NCBI GenBank assembly: GCA_900549005.1
Contig: URMT01000024.1
Location: 1 to 19,568 of the forward strand
Length of the DNA stretch: 19,568 nucleotides
Direction of reading: 5' to 3'
Source of the DNA: an uncultured Eubacteriales bacterium
Lineage (GTDB): Bacteria; Bacillota; Clostridia; Christensenellales; Borkfalkiaceae
A model generated the notes under the pieces. That model had not been told where the DNA came from and made no database searches. It saw only the letters and a list, made by a program, of their open reading frames with translations. Of this stretch, positions 1 to 6,591 are shown piece by piece (the stretch's first letter is position 1; each line of letters begins with the position of its first letter). A program made the position numbers and the translations under genes.

Positions 1-60
1 CTTCTTCTGCACGGCTTCATAGCCGGCGGACTTCCCGACGCCGCGCCGTCGTTCGGGTAA
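1..60 (+). CDS. Possible 3' end of an upstream gene (partial)
   Basis: Reading frame 1 is open from the first base and ends at TAA (58-60), giving 19 codons that end in GGLPDAAPSFG. It could be the C-terminal tail of a gene that starts outside the window. Codon choice is GC-rich at third positions like the neighbouring genes. Nothing in so short a tail identifies a family, and an open frame of this length can occur by chance in GC-rich DNA. Bases 61-207 after it hold no gene I can support. Confidence 0.3.
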   Translation, partial: LLLHGFIAGGLPDAAPSFG

Positions 61-207
61 ATATTCTGCCGGTATATTCAATGCGCGCCCGCGCCCTTTG
101 ATATGCGCGCTGTATAGCTGCGCCGCAAGGCGTACCTTATATATTACAATACTTATAACTGCTTGCGCGTAAAATCACAAAAGTTGTTTGCAGTTTTCAG
201 ATAATAC

Positions 208-236
208 TTGACAAAACGCCCATATAATAGTAAACT
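208..236 (+). promoter_or_regulatory. Sigma-A type promoter of the ROK kinase-rex unit
   Basis: A perfect -35 TTGACA lies at 208-213. The best -10 at 17-bp spacing is TAAACT (231-236), a 4/6 match. A perfect TATAAT also occurs at 223-228, but it is only 9 bp from the -35, so it would need a different and poor -35. The region is the AT-rich pocket directly upstream of the kinase gene and of the palindrome at 239-258. The -35 is certain as a motif; the choice of -10 is inference. Confidence 0.6.
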
Positions 237-238
237 GA

Positions 239-258
239 ATAAGTAATAAATTACTTAT
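239..258. promoter_or_regulatory. 20-bp perfect palindrome, candidate operator
   Basis: ATAAGTAAT (239-247) and ATTACTTAT (250-258) are perfect 9-bp inverted arms separated by AA. The palindrome begins two bases after the proposed -10, so it covers the expected transcription start. That is a classical position for a dimeric repressor site. It does not match the Rex consensus (TTGTGAA-N4-TTCACAA), so the downstream rex product is not the obvious ligand. The regulator is unknown. Confidence 0.55.
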
Positions 259-308
259 ATATTGCGGCGGGCGGTAAAACCGCTTCACGCGCCGCGGGGA
301 GTTGATAT

Positions 309-1262
309 ATGGCTGAATACTACGTTGGCATCGACATCGGAGGAATGACTATCAAGGGAATCGTGCTCGACAAAGACGGCAAGGCGCTCTGCGAGGACGT
401 GGCCGTGACCGGTTCTGAAAACGGCGGGGATTTTATGTGCGACATAATCGCCGAACTCGTCTTTTCAATGCTCAAAAAGTGCGGCGTCGACAAGGAAGAC
501 GCACACGTGGGCGTCGGCTGCCCCGGCATAATAGACAGCGAAAACGGCGTTTTGGTGTTTTCGGGCAACCTCAATCTGCGCGACTATCCCCTTGCAAGCA
601 AGCTGAAAGAAAGGATAGGCATCTCTGTAAAAATCACCAACGACGCCAATGCGGCGGCCCTCGGCGAGGCGAAATTCGGCGCGGGCAAGAACTATAAAAA
701 CAGCATACTCGTCACTCTCGGCACGGGCGTAGGCGGCGGCATAATAATCGACGGCGAGCTGTTCGAAGGCTACCGTTCGGCGGGCGCAGAGATAGGCCAT
801 ATGGTAATAGAGCGCCACGGCGACGTGTGCACCTGCGGCAGGCGCGGCTGTTTCGAGGCTTACTGCTCGGCTACCGCCCTCGTAAGGCGCACGCGCAGGC
901 AGATGGAGGATAACCCCCGCTCTGCAATGTGGACTAAATACACCTCCGACACCGCCAACGGCAAGACGGCATTCGATTTCTACCACACCGATATCGACGC
1001 AAAAGAGGTGGTGGACTGGTACACCAAATACCTCGCGTGCGGCATTGCAAACCTCGCAAACATCTTCCGCCCCGAAATCATAATGCTGGGCGGCGGCGTA
1101 AGCGAACAGGGCGACAATTTAATCGTGCCCTTGCAGACCTATGTGGATAAGGAGCTCTTCGGCGGCACGGCATACGCGCCCGTAAAGATAGTAAAGGCGT
1201 CGCTCGGCAGCAAAGCCGGCGCATACGGCGCGGCGGCGCTCGCAATGAAGGTTGAATTATGA
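309..1262 (+). CDS. ROK-family sugar kinase, probable glucokinase
   Basis: A 317-residue cytoplasmic ROK protein that would phosphorylate a hexose, most likely glucose, with ATP. The N-terminal phosphate motif DIGGMTIKG is at residues 9-17. The catalytic Asp is D112 in NDANAAALGE, followed by a glycine-rich LGTGVGGG segment. The ROK signature has H164 in EIGHM and the zinc-binding CTCGRRGC (C174, C176, C181), then E183. There is no N-terminal winged helix, so it is an enzyme and not a ROK repressor. The GGGGAG ribosome site (about 296-301) is 7 bases before ATG. The gene shares ATGA with rex (1259-1262), implying translational coupling. Family assignment is secure. Glucose specificity is inferred from family precedent; N-acylhexosamine or fructose kinases share these motifs. 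Confidence 0.92.
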   Translation: MAEYYVGIDIGGMTIKGIVLDKDGKALCEDVAVTGSENGGDFMCDIIAELVFSMLKKCGVDKEDAHVGVGCPGIIDSENGVLVFSGNLNLRDYPLASKLKERIGISVKITNDANAAALGEAKFGAGKNYKNSILVTLGTGVGGGIIIDGELFEGYRSAGAEIGHMVIERHGDVCTCGRRGCFEAYCSATALVRRTRRQMEDNPRSAMWTKYTSDTANGKTAFDFYHTDIDAKEVVDWYTKYLACGIANLANIFRPEIIMLGGGVSEQGDNLIVPLQTYVDKELFGGTAYAPVKIVKASLGSKAGAYGAAALAMKVEL

Positions 1263-1870
1263 TAAGGGATATTCCCGAAATTTCTCTGCAACGGCTTCCC
1301 GTATACCTCAACTACTTGAAGTCGCTTTCGGATGACGAAAAATATATATCCTCGGGCGCGATAGCTCAGGCCCTGGGAATGGGCGAAGTCCTGGTAAGAA
1401 AGGACCTTGCCTATACCAGCAGTTCGGGGCGCCCCAAGGTGGGGTATGTCCGCACTGAACTTATTGCCGCGCTCGAAGAATACCTCGGCTGCAATACGCC
1501 TAAAAACGCCATACTCGTGGGCGTGGGCGGCCTGGGCAGGGCGCTTCTCGCTTACGGCGGCTTTTCAAAATACGGAATAGAAGTGGTGGAGGCTTACGAC
1601 AGCGACCCCGCAAAGATAGGGCAAAGCGTGGCGGGAAAACCCGTGCGCGACGTCGCCGAACTTTACAGCGGCGTGGGCGTTCACTGCCCCGTGCTCGCAA
1701 TGCTCACAGTGCCCGCCTCGGCGGCGCAGGGTGTGTGCGACCTTCTGGTGGAGGCGGGCGTAAAGGGCATTTTAAACTTTGCCCCCGTTCAGCTCAAAGC
1801 TCCCGAAAGTGTAACCGTGCGCAATATCGACGTTGCTGCAAGCCTTGCAATTCTCGCCAGCCTGCTTTAA
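1259..1870 (+). CDS. rex: Redox-sensing transcriptional repressor Rex
   Basis: A 203-residue Rex protein, close to the usual 205-215. Residues 1-75 form the winged-helix domain (ISLQRLPVYLNYLK, then the recognition region around EVLVRKDLAYTSSSGRPKVGY). Residues 83 onward form the NAD(H)-binding Rossmann domain, with GVGGLG at 88-93 and the acidic end of strand beta-2 near EAYDSD. Rex dimers leave DNA when NADH/NAD+ rises and so control fermentative and redox genes in Gram-positive bacteria. The start overlaps the ROK kinase stop by 4 bases, so the two share one mRNA. I found no Rex operator of consensus form in the window, so its targets, including itself, are not shown here. Confidence 0.96.
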   Translation: MIRDIPEISLQRLPVYLNYLKSLSDDEKYISSGAIAQALGMGEVLVRKDLAYTSSSGRPKVGYVRTELIAALEEYLGCNTPKNAILVGVGGLGRALLAYGGFSKYGIEVVEAYDSDPAKIGQSVAGKPVRDVAELYSGVGVHCPVLAMLTVPASAAQGVCDLLVEAGVKGILNFAPVQLKAPESVTVRNIDVAASLAILASLL

Positions 1871-2052
1871 AGGCGGGTGCGCGGCTACATAATTTTGCGG
1901 CAAAACGGATTGGGTTGCCGTCGGTCTCCGCGGCGGTTTACCCGTCTGCAAAGGCGGCGCGCGGGCAGGGCGCGGCGCAAAGTAAAGTGCAGGCGCGCGG
2001 TAAAAAAATAATATAATTTATTTTCCGGCATATTTTTTAATCTGAATTTTTT

Positions 2053-2084
2053 GCGGCGGCGCATTTTAATGCGCCGCCGCTTTT
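2053..2084 (+). terminator. Intrinsic terminator downstream of rex
   Basis: A perfect 12-bp GC-rich stem, GCGGCGGCGCAT (2053-2064) with ATGCGCCGCCGC (2069-2080), encloses a 4-base loop and is followed by TTTT. It is about 180 bases past the rex stop. The intervening 1871-2052 holds no gene I can support, only an AT-rich patch (2002-2050) with a loose inverted repeat. Confidence 0.7.
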
Positions 2085-2128
2085 GCGTATGCGCTCCTCT
2101 CGCGGCAGCGCCTGCGCTCATTTTTATA

Positions 2129-2170
2129 ACGGCCACGCATATGGCGCAGACGGCCACGCATATGGCGCGG
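2129..2170. repeat. 21-bp tandem duplication
   Basis: Two adjacent 21-bp units (2129-2149 and 2150-2170) share GGCCACGCATATGGCGC and differ only near the 3' end of the unit. A degenerate third unit may follow (2171-2191, keeping ATATGGCG). No reading frame uses it convincingly. It sits between the rex terminator and the hairpin region at 2207-2252. Confidence 0.7.
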
Positions 2171-2206
2171 GTAGCCGCGGAATATGGCGTATCTGCGCGA
2201 TAATCT

Positions 2207-2252
2207 GCGCACTCTACCGTGAGTAGAGTGCGCGTTTGAAGCGGTAGAGTGC
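2207..2252. other. Inverted repeat with a second, competing 3' arm
   Basis: GCGCACTCTAC (2207-2217) pairs perfectly with GTAGAGTGCGC (2223-2233) over 11 bp with a 5-base loop. The same 5' arm (2209-2218) also pairs perfectly over 10 bp with GGTAGAGTGC (2243-2252). No T-tract follows either form, so it is not an intrinsic terminator. It lies upstream of the promoter at 2301-2329, so it is more likely a cluster of protein-binding half-sites or the 3' end of some RNA than a leader of the DegV gene. Confidence 0.55.
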
Positions 2253-2300
2253 CGTTCGGAAAGCGTAGAAAGCGCGGCGGAAATTTTTTAATAAAAAGCG

Positions 2301-2329
2301 TTGATTTTTGATTGCGCGTATAATAAAAT
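2301..2329 (+). promoter_or_regulatory. Sigma-A type promoter of the DegV gene
   Basis: TTGATT (2301-2306), a 17-bp spacer and TAAAAT (2324-2329) give a good -35/-10 pair about 120 bases before the DegV ATG. The leader contains a GC-rich 7-bp hairpin (2381-2387 with 2396-2402) followed shortly by TTTT (2406-2409), which may be a weak attenuator or only leader structure. Confidence 0.6.
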
Positions 2330-2447
2330 AACTTTGTTGAATAAATATTTCTGCCCTGCGCGCAGCGCTTTTTCCCTTCGGCGCCGCGGCGGCAAGCGGC
2401 GCGCCTTTTCACAATACGGCTGCGGAGGGCAAAAGGAGCAATATTTT

Positions 2448-3338
2448 ATGGCAGATTACAAAATTACTTGCTGCTCTACGGCAGATATCTCTGCGGAGCA
2501 CCTTCAAAAACTCGGATGTGCGTTCGGCAAATACCATTATATAATCGACGGCAAAGATTACGCCGACGACCTCTACACAAGCATTACCCCCGCCGAATTT
2601 TACGGCAGGATAGATGCGGGCGCAATGCCCACCACCTCGCAGGTAACTCCCGAAGAGCTGTGCGAAATGTTCGAGCCCGTTCTCGCTGCGGGGTACGACC
2701 TTCTGCACATAGAATTTTCGTCGGGCCTTTCGGGCGGCTGGCAGTCGGCAGTAGCCGCGCAGGCAATAATGGCAAAAAAATATCCCGAGCGCAAAGTATA
2801 TATCGTCGATTCGCTTGCTGCTTCCTCGGGCTACGGCCTGCTCGTGGATAAGGCGTGCGAACTCAAAGCGGGCGGTATGGGCATAGACGAGCTGAAAGCG
2901 TGGGTGGAAGAGAACAGACTGCGCGTAAGGCACTGGTTCTTTGCCACCAATCTCGCCCACTTCAAGCGCGGCGGAAGGGTTTCGGGCCCCGCCGCGGCAA
3001 TTGGCACTATGCTTAAAATCTGCCCCGTTATGGACGTGAACAGCGAGGGCAAACTCATCGTGCGCAGAAAGGCGCTCGGCAGAAAAAAGGCGGTGAACGA
3101 CCTGTTTGAAAGTATGTGCGCGCAGGCGGAAGGCGGAATCGGCTATTCCGGCAAGTGCTATATAAGCCATTCTATGATGGACGCCGATGCCGCACGCCTG
3201 AAATCGATGATTGAAGAGGCGTTCCCCTCTTTGAACGGCAAGGTTGAAATCAACCCCATAGGCACGGTTATAGGTTCGCATACCGGCCCCGGCACCGTTG
3301 CGCTCTTCTTCTTCGGAACGGAAAAGCGTGGTTTATAA
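2448..3338 (+). CDS. DegV-family fatty-acid-binding protein
   Basis: A 296-residue DegV protein of normal family length. The fold binds a long-chain fatty acid; FakB, the best-known member, presents fatty acid to the kinase FakA, but no fakA is adjacent. Seen: the N-terminal strand ITCCSTADIS, the head-group loop TTSQVT (62-67), SSGLSGGW (91-98), and the region RHWFFATNLAHFKRGGRVS typical of the family. I place the start at ATG 2448, where AAGGAG (2433-2438) lies 9 bases upstream. The frame is open further upstream, but that stretch overlaps the promoter and gives an atypical arginine-rich extension. The gene is monocistronic, between its own promoter and the terminator at 3352-3388. Confidence 0.93.
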   Translation: MADYKITCCSTADISAEHLQKLGCAFGKYHYIIDGKDYADDLYTSITPAEFYGRIDAGAMPTTSQVTPEELCEMFEPVLAAGYDLLHIEFSSGLSGGWQSAVAAQAIMAKKYPERKVYIVDSLAASSGYGLLVDKACELKAGGMGIDELKAWVEENRLRVRHWFFATNLAHFKRGGRVSGPAAAIGTMLKICPVMDVNSEGKLIVRRKALGRKKAVNDLFESMCAQAEGGIGYSGKCYISHSMMDADAARLKSMIEEAFPSLNGKVEINPIGTVIGSHTGPGTVALFFFGTEKRGL

Positions 3339-3351
3339 AAATCAGACTGAA

Positions 3352-3388
3352 TATGCGCCGCGCTACTGCGCGGCGCATAAAATTTTTT
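3352..3388 (+). terminator. Intrinsic terminator of the DegV gene
   Basis: TATGCGCCGCGC (3352-3363) and GCGCGGCGCATA (3368-3379) form a perfect 12-bp stem with loop TACT, followed after AAA by six T's (3383-3388). It begins 14 bases past the stop. The following 3390-3517 has one more hairpin (3407-3412 with 3420-3425) and no gene. Confidence 0.9.
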
Positions 3389-3517
3389 ATGTATTCCCTT
3401 TTCTTTTGCCGCGTTGGTTGCGGCATATATGCGGGGTAATGCGCAAAAAACGATATTTTTCCTTCCGTATTGCGCCCTGTGCGCGCATTTAATATTTTTT
3501 CGCGGGCTGCTTTAAAA

Positions 3518-3546
3518 TTGACAGAACGGCAAATATAATATATAAT
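3518..3546 (+). promoter_or_regulatory. Consensus sigma-A promoter of the flippase-glycosyltransferase unit
   Basis: TTGACA (3518-3523), exactly 17 bp, then TATAAT (3541-3546): both hexamers are perfect consensus. Transcription should start near 3553, giving a leader of about 100 bases that contains the hairpin and T-tract at 3602-3630. Confidence 0.88.
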
Positions 3547-3601
3547 CAGTAAAGACGCGCGCATTTTTTTGCACGGCACACGCCGCGCCGCTCGCCGCAA
3601 A

Positions 3602-3630
3602 TCGGACGCAAGTCCGACGTTTATTTTTTT
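3602..3630 (+). promoter_or_regulatory. Leader hairpin with T-tract, candidate attenuator
   Basis: TCGGAC (3602-3607) and GTCCGA (3612-3617) close a GCAA loop of the GNRA class. After CG comes TTTATTTTTTT (3620-3630). This terminator-like unit sits between the perfect promoter at 3518-3546 and the ribosome site at 3640-3643, so some transcripts may stop before the gene. The stem is only 6 bp, and no antiterminator partner is obvious. Confidence 0.45.
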
Positions 3631-3653
3631 ACCCCGAACGGAGTTGTGTTCAA

Positions 3654-5009
3654 GTGGACCAGGAAAGAGAACAGACCGATTTCGCCGAAAGCGCAGGGAG
3701 CGCGGCAGGCGAAGAAAAAACTGAAAATCTGACCCCTGCAAACGATGCCGCGCAGGCGGCCGCACGGCAGGATAGCGCAGGCGCGGAAAAACAGGCTGAG
3801 CAGCCCGGCGAACCGCAGGCGGCGCAGCCCGAAGGTGAGGGCGGAGCGGAAAATTCACCCGAAAAGGCAGACGGCGCAGAAGGCCGCGCGCCTGAAATGC
3901 AGGAGGCTCAGCCCCCCAAAAAGAAGCACCGCTGGATATGGAACATAGTGCTTATCGCCGTGATAGCGCTCGGCATTTACAGTCTTTTCGGCATATCGGG
4001 CGAGATAACCGGCGGCGACGGCTATACCTTTGCCGAGGCAATCGCCAACATAAGCGGCACGGGCACGGCGATGTTTGTTGCCGTGGTGCTCGGCGTAATG
4101 ATTGCGGACTGCCTTAAATTCTGCATTGCCAACAAGGCGGTTATCGGCAAAGTCCGCCCCGCCGTTGCAATAAAGACCAGCTTTCTGGGCAGGTTTTACG
4201 ACGGCATAACGCCCTTTTCCACGGGCGGGCAGCCGATGCAGATATATTATATGACCACCAAGGGCGTGAGCGGCGCCGATTCTTCGGCGATAGTGCTTAT
4301 CAGGTATTTCGGCACAATCTTTGCGTTTACCTTTCTGGGCGCTCTCTCGATGATACTCGGCGTGGTTTTCGGCGTGCTCGACGGCATTTCGGGCAGCACC
4401 ATTTTAATGGTTGCGGGCTGGATAGGCCTTGCCGTAAACCTCATTCTGCCCATATTCATAACCTTCTTCATCTGCCTGCCGGGGCTTGCAAGAAGGTGCA
4501 CCACCTGGTTTATCAACGTCGGCGTAAAGCTGCGCATAGTCAAAAATAAAGAAAGGGTGATGGCAAAGGCTTTGAAGACGGTGGAGAACTTCGTAAGTTC
4601 GTTTAAAATCATCGTAAAAAAGCCGATATATCTGGTGCTCTTTCTTCTGTGCTGTTTTGTGGAAGAGGCGCTCACTTTCTCAATTCCGTTCTTTGCGATG
4701 AAGGCACTTTCGTGCAACGTCGACGGGCTTTACTTCACGGTGTTTGCCCTCAACGCGTTCACTATGTTCGGCGTATCGTTCATACCCACCCCCGGCAACT
4801 CTGGCGTGGTAGAGGGTATGGGCGTTCTCGCCTTCCAGGTGGCCGCCGGCCCCGCGCTTGCGTGGTGCGTGCTAATCTGGCGATTCGGCGTGTTCTATGT
4901 GTATATCTTCATAGGCGTGCTGATGATTATATTCGACCTGATAGCCAAGAACGTTGGCGGCGGAGCGAAGAAAAGGGCAAACAAAAAAGCAGAAACCAAA
5001 AAGGAATAG
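3654..5009 (+). CDS. Flippase-like membrane protein, LPG-synthase membrane-domain family
   Basis: A 451-residue polytopic protein. Residues 1-90 are a low-complexity, Ala/Glu/Gln-rich, probably disordered cytoplasmic extension ending in a basic patch (KKKHR). The first membrane helix follows (about 91-113), then six or more further helices. The signature GRFYDGITPFSTGGQP (179-194) matches the lysylphosphatidylglycerol synthase transmembrane-domain family (PF03706; also called UPF0104 or flippase-like). The C-terminal aminoacyl-transferase domain of MprF is absent, so it should not make lysyl-PG; movement of a lipid or glycolipid is more likely. The start is GTG 3654, 10 bases after CGGAG (3639-3643). 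Eighty bases separate it from the glycolipid glycosyltransferase downstream, with no terminator, which suggests one transcript and a shared role in membrane lipids. The acidic N-terminal extension is unusual for the family. Confidence 0.85.
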   Translation: MDQEREQTDFAESAGSAAGEEKTENLTPANDAAQAAARQDSAGAEKQAEQPGEPQAAQPEGEGGAENSPEKADGAEGRAPEMQEAQPPKKKHRWIWNIVLIAVIALGIYSLFGISGEITGGDGYTFAEAIANISGTGTAMFVAVVLGVMIADCLKFCIANKAVIGKVRPAVAIKTSFLGRFYDGITPFSTGGQPMQIYYMTTKGVSGADSSAIVLIRYFGTIFAFTFLGALSMILGVVFGVLDGISGSTILMVAGWIGLAVNLILPIFITFFICLPGLARRCTTWFINVGVKLRIVKNKERVMAKALKTVENFVSSFKIIVKKPIYLVLFLLCCFVEEALTFSIPFFAMKALSCNVDGLYFTVFALNAFTMFGVSFIPTPGNSGVVEGMGVLAFQVAAGPALAWCVLIWRFGVFYVYIFIGVLMIIFDLIAKNVGGGAKKRANKKAETKKE

Positions 5010-5089
5010 GGAACAACGCCCCTTTTGACGGGGCGCCGCATAAATAAGCGCCGCGCGGGCTTTTCCGCGACGGTTTGCGGAGGTGAAAA

Positions 5090-6376
5090 ATGAGCGGGGA
5101 TACAAAAATGCGCGTGCTGATTCTCACCGTAACGGCGGGCAACGGGCACAACGCGTGCGCCAAAGCTATGGCGCGCCGCCTTACCGAAGGCGGAGCCGAA
5201 GTTAAAATAATCGACTATTTCACCACGTGGTCTACTCCGCGCGAGAGGTGGACGGTAGACGACGGCTACAACCTTGCGTGCACGTATGCTTTAAGGGTGT
5301 ATAACGCCTGTTACAGAATGCAGAAGCGCCTGCCCCCCGAGCGCAGGTATTCAAAAAAGATGCTTGCCCAAAAGCTGGGGCTGTGCGTCGCCGAAGAGCT
5401 TTTGCAGGTGATAGACGACTTCCGTCCCGACGTAATTTACTGCACGCATTTCTATCCCGCAATCGCCATCTGCGATATGCGCCTTATAATGGATATACCC
5501 GCAAAGCTGTACCTCACCACTTTCGATTTCAACCTCTGCCCCTTCTGGGAGGCGGCGGCAGGGGTGGACTACCTCAATCTTTCTACATACGACATAGAGG
5601 CCGAGTGTTTGCGCAGAGGATATAAAAAGGAACAGCTTCTGTATTGCGGAATTCCCGTAGACTCAAAATTTTTGCAGCCTGCGGATAAGGCCGCTTCGCG
5701 CGAAAAGCTCGGTCTTGACGCCGATATGTTCACCATAATGATAATGTTCGGCGGCGGGCAGTGGAGCGGCGGCCGCAAAATATTCCGCCAGGTGATGCGC
5801 GCGCTTGAAAAGGCGCCCTCTCCCGCGCAGATAATAATGATAAACGGCCGCAACGAAAAGGACAGGCGCAAGTTGGAGAGCGCGCTGGTCGACGGCACGT
5901 ACAAGGGCCACCGCATAGTAAACGTGGGCTTTACCGACGAGATAGAAACTTATATGGCGGCTTCCGACATAATAGTGACCAAGCTCGGCGGCACGGGTGC
6001 AACCGAGTGCATAAATATGCTTCTGCCGATAGTCGCGGCCGAAAGGCTTCTGCCCCAGCAGGAGGCGGATAACGCCGTATACCTGCGCGAAAAGGGCGCG
6101 GCGCTCACTTACAGGAACACGCGCGAGCTCGGCAGGCACATCGTGCGGCTTATGACCGATAAGGAATTTTACGAAGGTATGCGCGCGGCGCAGGCAGAAC
6201 TTCGCCTGGGCGGTGTGAAGGAGCTTGCCGACCACATTCTTTCGCAGCCGAAGGCCGTGTATAAGCAGGGTACGCTCTGCCGTCCCGACCTTAAAAAAGC
6301 GGTGTACGCCGCTATGGATATGGAAGATAAAAAAGCGCGCGACGGGTTGCGCAAAAAAATAAAAAATAAAAAATAA
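5090..6376 (+). CDS. UgtP/MGDG-synthase-like glycolipid glycosyltransferase
   Basis: A 428-residue GT-B enzyme. The N-terminal domain starts with MRVLILTVTAGNGHNACAKAM, the signature of the MGDG-synthase/UgtP family (PF06925), which transfers glucose or galactose from UDP-sugar to diacylglycerol. The C-terminal half has FGGGQWSGG near 220 and the donor-binding LGGTGATE (299-306) followed by a proline turn (MLLPI), as in GT28-type enzymes. The tail is lysine-rich. The ribosome site GGAGGTG (5079-5085) is strong. The gap of 80 bases from the flippase-like gene contains a small CGCCCC/GGGGCG hairpin without T-tract. The context supports synthesis of a glycolipid that the upstream membrane protein could handle. 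Family is secure; the sugar and the number of residues added are not shown. Confidence 0.88.
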   Translation: MSGDTKMRVLILTVTAGNGHNACAKAMARRLTEGGAEVKIIDYFTTWSTPRERWTVDDGYNLACTYALRVYNACYRMQKRLPPERRYSKKMLAQKLGLCVAEELLQVIDDFRPDVIYCTHFYPAIAICDMRLIMDIPAKLYLTTFDFNLCPFWEAAAGVDYLNLSTYDIEAECLRRGYKKEQLLYCGIPVDSKFLQPADKAASREKLGLDADMFTIMIMFGGGQWSGGRKIFRQVMRALEKAPSPAQIIMINGRNEKDRRKLESALVDGTYKGHRIVNVGFTDEIETYMAASDIIVTKLGGTGATECINMLLPIVAAERLLPQQEADNAVYLREKGAALTYRNTRELGRHIVRLMTDKEFYEGMRAAQAELRLGGVKELADHILSQPKAVYKQGTLCRPDLKKAVYAAMDMEDKKARDGLRKKIKNKK

Positions 6377-6399
6377 ATATTACCGAAAAAGATTAAAAA

Positions 6400-6432
6400 C
6401 GCGCGGGCGCAATCGCTCCGCGCGCTTTTTTT
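6400..6432 (+). terminator. Intrinsic terminator after the glycolipid glycosyltransferase
   Basis: CGCGCGGG (6400-6407) pairs with TCCGCGCG (6417-6424, one G-T pair) and is followed by seven T's (6426-6432). It ends the 3654-6376 unit before the next promoter at 6475. Confidence 0.78.
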
Positions 6433-6474
6433 ATGTAATGGAATAATATTACACGTTTTATATAAATACAAAAA

Positions 6475-6503
6475 TTGACATTATATTTTTATTATGATAA
6501 AAT
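6475..6503 (+). promoter_or_regulatory. Extended -10 sigma-A promoter of the GT2 gene
   Basis: TTGACA (6475-6480), 17 bp, TAAAAT (6498-6503), with TG at 6495-6496 making an extended -10. The -35 TTG is also the first possible start codon of the GT2 frame, which argues that the real start is further down. An imperfect inverted repeat with arms CAGT (6513-6516) and ACTG (6526-6529) lies just past the predicted transcription start and could bind a repressor. Confidence 0.85.
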
Positions 6504-6591
6504 CAACGGGTACAGTGTAATTTTTACTGTTGTCAGATTGTCCGTTTTGCGTCGGCTTCAATCCGCCGCACGCCGGCGGGAATTGGAGAGT

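Noticed and set aside
2301..2447. 49-residue N-terminal extension of the DegV protein
   Set aside because: It begins inside the -35 box, is arginine-rich and unlike the family. A good ribosome site precedes ATG 2448.
3553..3653. A known riboswitch in the leader of the flippase-like gene
   Set aside because: The leader is short and I recognise no conserved aptamer core; only a hairpin with a T-tract is supported.
6475..6591. Start of the GT2 protein at TTG 6475
   Set aside because: That TTG is the -35 hexamer of a near-perfect promoter, so it cannot be in the mRNA made from it. ATG 6592 directly precedes the first membrane helix.
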